IMG/VR virus record: IMGVR_UViG_3300044697_000015
Coordinates: 1 to 36,541 of that record
Source: a virus
Length of the DNA: 36,541 nt
Strand: one strand, 5' to 3'
Part shown: positions 30,452 through 36,541 of the stretch, piece after piece
How positions within the stretch are numbered: the first letter of the stretch is position 1
How the letters are laid out: every line of letters begins with the position of its first letter
Notes under the pieces: generated by a model
What the model was told of the DNA's origin: nothing
The model's input: the letters and a program-made list of their open reading frames with translations, nothing else
The model's database searches: none
Program-made: the position numbers and the translations under genes

Positions 30452-31702
30452 TTACTGACCTGCGACCACTACACAACCATTGTCCGTGTAGAGGTTGCCG
30501 AATCCGATCACCATATCGAAGCGGTGAATTTCCATGCTTCGCACAGGGTCCCAGGCTTTGACGAATCGGACAGCGAGGCCGGTACGCGGATCGCGCTTCT
30601 GTGAGCAAACTTCCACAGCTTTCGGGCTGTAGAGTTTCGCGCCAGAGAGAGCGAAGGCGTACTTGGTCAGAGCCAGTCCAATCGTTCCTGTCTTGCCATT
30701 CGGGGAAGTGGTTCCAGGCCAGAGCGTCAGCAATGCCCCATTAACAGGCAAAGCGTCAACGTTCTGGTACTGCGAACCAGGCCCGTAGATGGCAGGCAGG
30801 ATTTGCAGAGTGTCACCGGTCGTGGTTCCGTTTCCGGTTCCAGTCAGGGCTTGCGTGATGGTGAATTGCTGTGCCGTCAGCGGTCCAGCGGAGCGCCGAG
30901 TACGAGGGTTGACTGCGTTCACATTGGCGATGGAGAACTTATCGCCAAGATTGAACGTGTCTCCGGTATTGTCAACAATTGCCAGCGAAGTTCCAGTCTG
31001 CCCCCCGCCATTGACGACAATATCCGCAGGAGTTGCCCAAGTGCCAGCCGTGAGAGAGTACAGCGACTGTTCTTCAAACCAGTCGAAGTTCTTTGCGCGA
31101 CCAATGACGCCTTCCTTGAATGCCTCAGTGATTTCATCAACCGGCTGCAAGAGAGTAGTGATTGCAGAGTTGATCGAAACCATCTGAGACGAGGACACCA
31201 ACATACAGCGTTTCCCCGGAGGGGCTGCCTTCTGGAGCAAACGCGACCGCGCCAGATCATAAGTCGTCAGGCTGGTCGGATCGGTCCCCAAGGCTCCGAC
31301 TACGTTATTCGCGTAGATCGTTGCCCAGTTCGCCGCGCGGGAATCAACTTCCTGCGCCAACTGCACAGCCGCCGGCATGAGATACTGCTCGCGGATTTCT
31401 TCTTCCGTCCGCTCTGCCTTCACCGCATTTTCGTAATCATCCCACTGGAAATCAATTCCAAAGGGCTGATCAAGGTTGACCGTGGTCGAAATTCGGTCAA
31501 TGCCTTGCGGGTCATATCCGAGGCCATCTCGGATGGTGAACTGCTGCGGAAATTTGACTTGAACCTGAGCTCCGACTGCGAACTCTTTGTTGAAGTCGCC
31601 TTCCCATTCAGTATTGAAGTATTCGGAAACCGTCAGCGAGTTCGTGAGGTTCCGCAACACGTCCATACTGATCCAACTCGTGTTGAGAAATAGGTTAGCC
31701 AC
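30452..31702 (-). CDS. Major capsid (coat) protein, P22 gp5-like
   Basis: 416 residues, close to P22 gp5 (430). The start is GTG 31702, with AAGGAT five bases upstream. It begins M-A-N-L-F-L-N-T-S-W-I. The early part has V-G-A-Q-V-Q-V-K-F-P and Y-D-P-Q-G-I-D, typical of this coat family (PF11651-like). A helix in E-E-I-R-E-Q-Y-L-M-P-A-A and a large beta insertion around residues 220-330 (G-G-G-Q-T-G-T-S, N-V-N-A-V-N-P-R-T) follow; the insertion fits the I-domain position. The C-terminus has R-F-D-M-V-I-G-F-G-N-L-Y-T. It self-assembles with the scaffold into the procapsid. Three Cys only. Confidence 0.9.
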   Translation of the reverse strand: MANLFLNTSWISMDVLRNLTNSLTVSEYFNTEWEGDFNKEFAVGAQVQVKFPQQFTIRDGLGYDPQGIDRISTTVNLDQPFGIDFQWDDYENAVKAERTEEEIREQYLMPAAVQLAQEVDSRAANWATIYANNVVGALGTDPTSLTTYDLARSRLLQKAAPPGKRCMLVSSSQMVSINSAITTLLQPVDEITEAFKEGVIGRAKNFDWFEEQSLYSLTAGTWATPADIVVNGGGQTGTSLAIVDNTGDTFNLGDKFSIANVNAVNPRTRRSAGPLTAQQFTITQALTGTGNGTTTGDTLQILPAIYGPGSQYQNVDALPVNGALLTLWPGTTSPNGKTGTIGLALTKYAFALSGAKLYSPKAVEVCSQKRDPRTGLAVRFVKAWDPVRSMEIHRFDMVIGFGNLYTDNGCVVVAGQ

Positions 31703-31705
31703 GGA

Positions 31706-32806
31706 TTATCCTTTGCGGCGGCCATTCCTTTCGCGCATCCGTGCAAGCTGTTTTTCATTTTCCAGCCGCACATACGCTGCTTGGTCGCCTTCTTCTACGG
31801 CTTTCGCCAGCGGATCGGCAGTCGGCGCTTGGCCACTGACTCGATGCGGAGGACGAGGAGCCTGGGTAATTGTCCGTGCAGGAGGTTTTGGAGTGTTCTG
31901 AGAGGTGATCTGGAGTTCGAGTCTCGCCAGTTCGATCATCTGCAAGCTTGGGGGTATGGCGTTTTCCCACACGCCAGTCATGCCCTTATTGCCCGATGGA
32001 TCGCGATAGAACTTCGCCAGAATCTCTGGATGCTTGCCGAGATGGTAGGCCATCTCCGCAGCATTGTCTGAATTCCTGATGAAGATATCGGCGGCAGAAC
32101 CGCGCGGCAGAAACAGAGCAGGATTTCCCACGACTTCCTTGAAGTCGGAATACTTTTCGACTCCGGGAGCGAACTTCTGTTGAAGTCCTTCATTGAGAAA
32201 CTTCTCTTCCGCTTCTGCTTTGGTGCGCGCTTCGACCGTCTTGAATCGCCCTTCAGTCTCCGCAGAGATTTGTGCCCGCAACCATGCCGTATGCTCTTTT
32301 TGAAATTCGGCGATTGTGGCGAAGGGTTTCCCAGTCTTGACATTGATGCCGCCAAGGTCCGGTTCTGGCTCCGACTCAGTTTTCGGCTCAACTTTCTTCT
32401 CGGGCTCTGCCGCTGCCGCTTGCGAGGCCGGCTTACGCAACTTCTCGGTTTCTTCCCGAATTTCTTTCAGTACCCGAGCCGCTTCTCTGATTTCCTCTTG
32501 GAGTTGGTTCTTGCGTTGCTCTCCGTTTGCCTTCCTGCGTGGGGCGGGGGCCGAGTCCGCGTGAGTGACGGCTGCGGAAGGTGCCGAATCTTCCTCTTCT
32601 GACGACTCAATCTCTTCTTCTGTCGCTTCTTCTTCAACTTCCGCGACAGCTTCGTGCTTAATCTCTTTGGGAGGGGCCGAGTCCTCCACGGTTGACGGCA
32701 GTTTCCCAGTCTTGCGGAATTCGTCGTAACCCGGTGTTCCGGGGCTGGGGAATTCAAAGTCTGCCGAGGCCGAGTCGGTCAGGTTCACGGCGTCTACTGG
32801 TGTCAT
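31706..32806 (-). CDS. Scaffolding protein
   Basis: 366 residues from ATG 32806. Order portal-scaffold-coat is that of P22-like phages. The N-terminal 150 residues are very acidic and Pro/Glu/Ala-rich, with a long coil (Q-L-Q-E-E-I-R-E-A-A-R-V-L-K-E-I). The middle has a helical segment with Y-H-L-G-K-H-P-E-I-L and W-E-N-A-I-P-P-S-L. The C-terminus is basic (A-R-M-R-E-R-N-G-R-R-K-G), as in coat-binding tails of scaffolds. No Cys occurs. It directs coat assembly and leaves the head before DNA packaging. Confidence 0.8.
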   Translation of the reverse strand: MTPVDAVNLTDSASADFEFPSPGTPGYDEFRKTGKLPSTVEDSAPPKEIKHEAVAEVEEEATEEEIESSEEEDSAPSAAVTHADSAPAPRRKANGEQRKNQLQEEIREAARVLKEIREETEKLRKPASQAAAAEPEKKVEPKTESEPEPDLGGINVKTGKPFATIAEFQKEHTAWLRAQISAETEGRFKTVEARTKAEAEEKFLNEGLQQKFAPGVEKYSDFKEVVGNPALFLPRGSAADIFIRNSDNAAEMAYHLGKHPEILAKFYRDPSGNKGMTGVWENAIPPSLQMIELARLELQITSQNTPKPPARTITQAPRPPHRVSGQAPTADPLAKAVEEGDQAAYVRLENEKQLARMRERNGRRKG

Positions 32807-32832
32807 TTAGCCTTTCGTGAAGCGTTTCCCAT

Positions 32833-32862
32833 TTGACGGATTGGGTCCGAGACTTCTAAACT
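32833..32862 (+). promoter_or_regulatory. Sigma-70-like promoter of the 45-residue plus-strand gene
   Basis: TTGACG (32833-32838), an 18-base spacer, then TAAACT (32857-32862). ATG 32870 starts exactly seven bases after the -10. The 17-mer CTAAACTTGTGGGCATG (32856-32872) is identical to the one at 24003-24019. The expected start point coincides with the ATG, so translation would be leaderless. Confidence 0.6.
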
Positions 32863-32869
32863 TGTGGGC

Positions 32870-33007
32870 ATGTGGATATTAGCGATAATCATCATTGCAG
32901 TTGTTGTAGATATCACTACTGCGGTTGATCGGACTCGCCTTGTTGCGCCTGTTGCGCCATTGCCGACTGATGCGCCTGATCGGAAGCCTGAGATTGAGAG
33001 GCCGTAG
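32870..33007 (+). CDS. Tiny plus-strand membrane peptide overlapping the portal gene
   Basis: 45 residues from ATG 32870. It begins M-W-I-L-A-I-I-I-I-A-V-V-V-D-I, a single strong membrane helix, followed by a Pro-rich charged tail (A-P-V-A-P-L-P-T-D-A-P-D-R-K-P). The last 92 bases overlap the 3' end of the portal gene on the other strand. The case rests on the promoter and on the 17-mer shared with the unit at 24017. A holin-like, superinfection-exclusion or purely regulatory role cannot be told apart by eye. Confidence 0.4.
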   Translation: MWILAIIIIAVVVDITTAVDRTRLVAPVAPLPTDAPDRKPEIERP

Positions 33008-35237
33008 CGGCCTGCGCTGCTTGCTGGCTGGCGGCGATCTGCGCTTGCTTGTCAGCGATTGAGTGCTCGTGCGCGTGGTCTACGGCCTGAATTCCAACAT
33101 CATGCGCTGCATTGTGGTTCTCTTTCCAGAACGTCTCATACATCTGCATGCGCTGATTCTGGTCTTGGGCCTTAGCGGTGATCTCGGCGATCAGCACTTT
33201 GACATTGTTTGCTAGTTGTGCAATTGCCTGCTGGTTTGTATGATCTGCGGCGTCGGCCGCGCCCGCTCCCTCTTGCTTCATCTGCTCAATCTGAATCTTT
33301 GTCTGCTGCTCCAGCACTCTCGCCGCACGATCCTGGTGCAGTGCCGCGTTCTCGGTCTGCAACTGCTGTAACTGACCTTGGAGTTGAGACATAGCCGCTT
33401 GCGCTGCAGGAGGCCATTGCGACATATCCGTGGGCGGGTCAAGCAATTCCTGAATCGCTTCACCAATCGGCCCAACATCTTTCAGTTTCACGCCCAGCGC
33501 CAGAATCTTGATTGCGATCGCTGGCGGAATCGCCAACTGCTGCCAATTCTCAATCAGGTGGTCGACGAAGTCTGACGCTTGTTCGCGCTGCGACTGATAG
33601 CTCGGCCCGGTGGAAATCGTTACATCGAAATCCCCTTTGCCGGTATGCAAATGCTCGATAGGTGAGCCGTCGTCGTTCTGCGGAAGTCCCTGCACTTCAT
33701 AAGATCCATCATCGTCCAAGGGGTGCGAGGAGTTCCCTACCAATTGCAGAGTTGCGGCTTTGCCGTCCGCCTTCATAATCGGGACTTCGCGTTGGGTATC
33801 ATAGATCGGCGTGATCAGTTCATTCACTTGCCAGCCGAGATTCTGTAATGCGCGGTCGAAGTTATCGGTGAAGTGAAAACTGCCAATCGATTCCTGTGTC
33901 GAGATACGCTCCAGCGCAATTCCAGACTTCTCGCTGTCGCGCTGCGCCGCCGTGGGGAGCGGACTGATGCCCATTGCAGCTTGAATTGAGCGCCGGATTG
34001 AATCCTTGGCGACTTCGTAAGCTTCAAAGTTCGGAGTCCACGGTAAACGTGCGGGAGGGCCGGCCGCTTCTCCGCCAGAGTCGAGCACCGTATCGTATTC
34101 GATAAATGCGAATGGCTGCTCCAGAATCAATTCCCATGACTGCCGCGCCGACTCAAACTGTCCCTTAGCGCCCATGAACGGCGATTTCGGCGTCATCTTC
34201 GCTTCTTCCGCTTCCTGCGTACACATGTAAGCGAATAGCATTTGCGGGTCACGCGCCAAACGAATCATCGACAGCAGTCGGCGTTTCCCGCCACTGCCTT
34301 CGTCGACCCAAAGCTCTTTCCCAAAGCAGGAAATAATCGGAATACGCGATCCGGCCCAAGGAATCTCATCCAGAATCTCAAGTCCGTTGGTCACGTACTC
34401 GATTACATCTTTGATATCAACCATCCGCTCGCGCGCTACTTCTGCTTTTGTGGGTTTGCGACCTTCGAGATCGTCGGCCCATACCGGGAGAAGTAGTTCA
34501 TTCCCGTCTTGCATCGTTCGCACCAGCAGCAACTTCTTCGGCGTCTTGTGAATCTTCCAGAATTCCGCGATTTGTAAATCTTTTTCGCTGATCCAGTCTT
34601 TCGCCTGCTTCATATCATCCGCAGTGAAACTCTGCTTGTCAGCGCCCGGATACTTGCGCGCAAATTCGCTACGCTTGATGCGCTTCAACACGAAGCCGTC
34701 TTCTACATCTGAGGCGTCGGCTTTCTCGAATCCCGGATTCAGGAGAATCATGTCGGGGTTGGCCACGCGCTGGATCGTGATTTTCTGCTCAAACATGCGC
34801 TCATCGGCGTCGTCGCCGTCTTTCGCATCGTCTCGATAGGCCGTGCCTAAGAGCAGATAGCCGTAGCTTCGTGCCGCAGCATTCTCTGCCATCGTGATAT
34901 AGGCTTCCTGCGCGTTCGATTCATTCTCAATTCCGCGGATAATGTTCTCGCGTCGAGTTGCATCCTCATCCTTCGCCCCGCTGCCTTTCGGGATAACCTG
35001 GATCGCTCGCTTGTTCTGGCGCAGGGTATTGTTGTATTGATTCAGGTATTGATTGAGCTCGTCGAGCGAGATGCACGGGCGTCCAGCCTCTTCGCGTTTG
35101 AGGCGATCTTGCTTGTCCCAAGGGTCTCCGGCCACATAGCGAACGTCTATGCTCGCTTCTTCTCGAACGTCGGCCCATTCATTCATATAGTCCGAGTACA
35201 TATCTCGGATTTCTTTTGGCGTGGGAGTCTTGGGCAT
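32916..35237 (-). CDS. Portal protein, P22 gp1-like
   Basis: 773 residues (P22 portal is 725). The N-terminus has E-I-R-D-M-Y-S-D-Y, then I-D-V-R-Y-V-A-G-D-P-W. The core has N-T-L-R-Q-N-K-R-A-I-Q-V-I-P and A-A-A-R-S-Y-G-Y-L-L-L-G, characteristic of the P22-portal family (PF16510-like), and E-F-W-K-I-H-K in the wing region. The C-terminal 140 residues are Gln/Ala-rich helices, the position of the long barrel in P22-type portals. Twelve copies would form the DNA gate and the terminase docking site. ATG 35237 follows the previous TAA by three bases. The end overlaps the plus-strand membrane-peptide gene. Confidence 0.9.
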   Translation of the reverse strand: MPKTPTPKEIRDMYSDYMNEWADVREEASIDVRYVAGDPWDKQDRLKREEAGRPCISLDELNQYLNQYNNTLRQNKRAIQVIPKGSGAKDEDATRRENIIRGIENESNAQEAYITMAENAAARSYGYLLLGTAYRDDAKDGDDADERMFEQKITIQRVANPDMILLNPGFEKADASDVEDGFVLKRIKRSEFARKYPGADKQSFTADDMKQAKDWISEKDLQIAEFWKIHKTPKKLLLVRTMQDGNELLLPVWADDLEGRKPTKAEVARERMVDIKDVIEYVTNGLEILDEIPWAGSRIPIISCFGKELWVDEGSGGKRRLLSMIRLARDPQMLFAYMCTQEAEEAKMTPKSPFMGAKGQFESARQSWELILEQPFAFIEYDTVLDSGGEAAGPPARLPWTPNFEAYEVAKDSIRRSIQAAMGISPLPTAAQRDSEKSGIALERISTQESIGSFHFTDNFDRALQNLGWQVNELITPIYDTQREVPIMKADGKAATLQLVGNSSHPLDDDGSYEVQGLPQNDDGSPIEHLHTGKGDFDVTISTGPSYQSQREQASDFVDHLIENWQQLAIPPAIAIKILALGVKLKDVGPIGEAIQELLDPPTDMSQWPPAAQAAMSQLQGQLQQLQTENAALHQDRAARVLEQQTKIQIEQMKQEGAGAADAADHTNQQAIAQLANNVKVLIAEITAKAQDQNQRMQMYETFWKENHNAAHDVGIQAVDHAHEHSIADKQAQIAASQQAAQAATASQSQASDQAHQSAMAQQAQQGESDQPQ

Positions 35238-35240
35238 GAC

Positions 35241-35879
35241 TTAGTTGATTGGGGGTTTGCACTCAGGGCAGTAGGCTTTGAGGTTGTCGATAAACCATCC
35301 AGCCTCCGCCACAATCTTGAACAGCGAACTGCGGTGCTTCATGCGGAATTCCTGCTGCCTGGTGCATTTGTGGCAGATTAAGGTATTCTTTACTCGAGCT
35401 TGGCCTTCGCGGAGATCGCGGTTGATAGCTTCCTCGGCTACTGCGGTGAGCTTGCTGATAGGCTTTTTCTCCGGCGCTGCTGACGTGCTTTCTTTCGGCC
35501 CATGCTCCAAGCAGTATTTCGACCCAGCAATCTCGCAGACGCGACACTTAGTGATCGTAGAGAACTCTTGCGGCTTGAATTCCTTCGCTTCGAGCGTTGC
35601 CGGATCGTAGGTCGGGAGTTGGTTCTGTTCAGCCAGGCGTTTGGATTCCGCTTCGTAATCCGCAAGTGGCTTCGCTTTAAACCGAAGATTCGGAGCCAGA
35701 GCTTCATACCACTTCTTGCGGTCCATTCCTTCGGGGATGTGCATGAGGATGCCGCGAAAGTGAGCATGGTCCCGCACGCACACCGCAAACTGCAAGGGCA
35801 AACTTGGATCTTTCAGCGAGCCGAAGCCGAGGCGCTGAAGTTCGCGGTTTACCTTGGAGCGTTCGAGCACGGATGGCAT
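35241..35879 (-). CDS. Zinc-ribbon-type hypothetical protein upstream of portal
   Basis: 212 residues from ATG 35879, which overlaps the previous stop (TAATG). Two Cys groups are visible: C-R-V-C-E then C-L-E-H near residues 110-130, and C-H-K-C-T with C-P-E-C at the end (about 169-208). The last pair is a classical zinc ribbon. The N-terminal part is helical and charged with H-F-R-G-I-L-M-H-I-P. No family is recognised. It sits between the small accessory genes and the portal gene, so a packaging or late-regulatory role is possible. Confidence 0.7.
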   Translation of the reverse strand: MPSVLERSKVNRELQRLGFGSLKDPSLPLQFAVCVRDHAHFRGILMHIPEGMDRKKWYEALAPNLRFKAKPLADYEAESKRLAEQNQLPTYDPATLEAKEFKPQEFSTITKCRVCEIAGSKYCLEHGPKESTSAAPEKKPISKLTAVAEEAINRDLREGQARVKNTLICHKCTRQQEFRMKHRSSLFKIVAEAGWFIDNLKAYCPECKPPIN

Positions 35880-36313
35880 TAAACGCCCTCACTGTCCTCT
35901 TCCACTTCGGCCGCAGGCGGTTCGTGCGGGGCGGCGTGCATCTCGCCTTCTGGATTCTTTGGAGAAGGAGCTGCGCCGATGCCGAGGTGCTCTTTCAGGT
36001 GGGCCATCATTTTCTTGCCTTCGCCCTTGCCGAATACGTGCGTCTCCGGCTCTTTGTGCTCCATGAATGCTCCGGTGCCTTTCATGGTGGGTTTGAAGTG
36101 GTGTTCGATCACGGTTCCGCCATTCTCGGCGGGGGTGATGCGCATGTGCTCCATTTTCATCGCTGGTGCTTTCGCCATCGCTGCTGATCCCTTCTTTTTA
36201 TGGCCTAGGGCCGGATTCTCGTGCAACTCCGAATTCATTTTTGACTTCTGCGCGGAAGTTAGCGGTGATCCGCTCGACTCTAAATATCGAACTTGTCGCC
36301 TCGTATATGGCAC
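35879..36313 (-). CDS. Hypothetical phage protein of the pre-portal region
   Basis: 144 residues from GTG 36313, directly after the previous TAG. It begins M-P-Y-T-R-R-Q-V-R-Y-L-E-S-S-G-S-P-L-T. The middle contains V-I-E-H-H-F and E-H-K-E-P-E-T-H-V-F-G. From memory, podovirus and prophage proteins lying just before the portal share this arrangement of a histidine pair and an E-P-E-T-H-V-F-G motif. The second half is Met/Lys-rich and Pro-rich. Function unknown. Confidence 0.7.
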   Translation of the reverse strand: MPYTRRQVRYLESSGSPLTSAQKSKMNSELHENPALGHKKKGSAAMAKAPAMKMEHMRITPAENGGTVIEHHFKPTMKGTGAFMEHKEPETHVFGKGEGKKMMAHLKEHLGIGAAPSPKNPEGEMHAAPHEPPAAEVEEDSEGV

Positions 36314-36499
36314 CTACTTGCCCTCCCACCGTTGGCAGTAAGCATTCGCCTGAATCGGGCTGGCCACGGCTTGGCAACCGTGCGGCGAGATGAAGTGCTT
36401 GCAGTTCCCGCAGCGCTCACCGACATGCGTCGATGGTCTTTCGTAGTTCACGCTACGGTGACTCAACTTTTCATCCACCGGACGTTCACCTTCAGCCAT
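36314..36499 (-). CDS. Small four-Cys protein, HiPIP-like
   Basis: 61 residues from ATG 36499; a TTG at 36514 would add five residues. It has C-G-N-C-K-H-F, then G-C-Q-A-V, then A-N-A-Y-C-Q-R-W-E-G. The spacing C-x2-C-x8-C-x12-C resembles the small high-potential iron-sulphur-like proteins found near portal genes of several phages. That likeness is from memory. Four Cys could bind a cluster or zinc. Function unknown. Confidence 0.65.
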   Translation of the reverse strand: MAEGERPVDEKLSHRSVNYERPSTHVGERCGNCKHFISPHGCQAVASPIQANAYCQRWEGK

Positions 36500-36541
36500 C
36501 GTCGCGCTCCACAATAACCGCTACCGTTTCCCATCGCTCAT
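36492..36541 (-). CDS. C-terminal end of an upstream gene, partial
   Basis: One minus-strand frame is open from the right edge to the TGA at 36494-36492 and reads E-R-W-E-T-V-A-V-I-V-E-R-D-D-G. It would overlap the start of the following gene by eight bases, as is usual in this tightly packed block. Too short to name. The large terminase gene would be expected further upstream. Confidence 0.35.
   Translation of the reverse strand, partial: ERWETVAVIVERDDG

Noticed and set aside
30803-31693. 296-codon plus-strand ORF opposite the coat gene
   Set aside because: It is antisense to a firmly identified coat gene and has no motifs or ribosome site.

Overview
This window looks like most of a P22-like podovirus genome, either a free phage or a prophage. 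The terminase, lysis and integration genes are not in view. The late block on the minus strand runs right to left in the expected order: small accessory proteins, portal, scaffold, coat, head-tail joining protein (gp4-like), DNA-stabilisation/tail-hub protein (gp10-like), internal/ejection proteins, then a very long fibre/spike region. The host is probably an acidobacterium. This is inference from Sec signal peptides ending just before Gln and from secreted-protein domains (a concanavalin-like module, choice-of-anchor D, CHB_HEX_C) that I associate with Acidobacteriota. No search could be run.

Layout. (1) 1-5595, plus strand: a compact series of small genes with overlapping or nearly abutting ends. 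They encode a hexapeptide-repeat protein (5' end cut), a Dam-type adenine methyltransferase, a Dcm-type C5 methyltransferase carrying a 380-codon ORF in a second frame, an HNH endonuclease with its own promoter, a nucleotidyltransferase with an optional membrane anchor, and several small unknown proteins. (2) 5596-5689: the convergence zone between the two blocks. (3) 5690-19737, minus strand: seven successive genes whose products all start with a Sec signal peptide; the larger ones are fibre, beta-helix or lectin-like proteins. (4) 19734-28264, minus strand: ejection proteins, a GNAT-like protein, gp10-like and gp4-like proteins. Two small plus-strand units (24017-24505 and 27072-27413) sit inside this block. 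(5) 28265-36541, minus strand: small head-region proteins, an exported protein just downstream of the coat gene and followed by a strong intrinsic terminator, then coat, scaffold, portal and accessory genes. A tiny plus-strand membrane-peptide gene lies at the scaffold/portal junction.

Three things stand out. First, eight predicted exported proteins are encoded inside the virion-structure region. The large ones are rich in cysteine, whereas the scaffold and ejection proteins have none. Second, the C5-methyltransferase gene appears to be dual coding. Third, three scattered plus-strand genes share a -10 hexamer exactly seven bases before ATG, which suggests moron-like leaderless transcription units.
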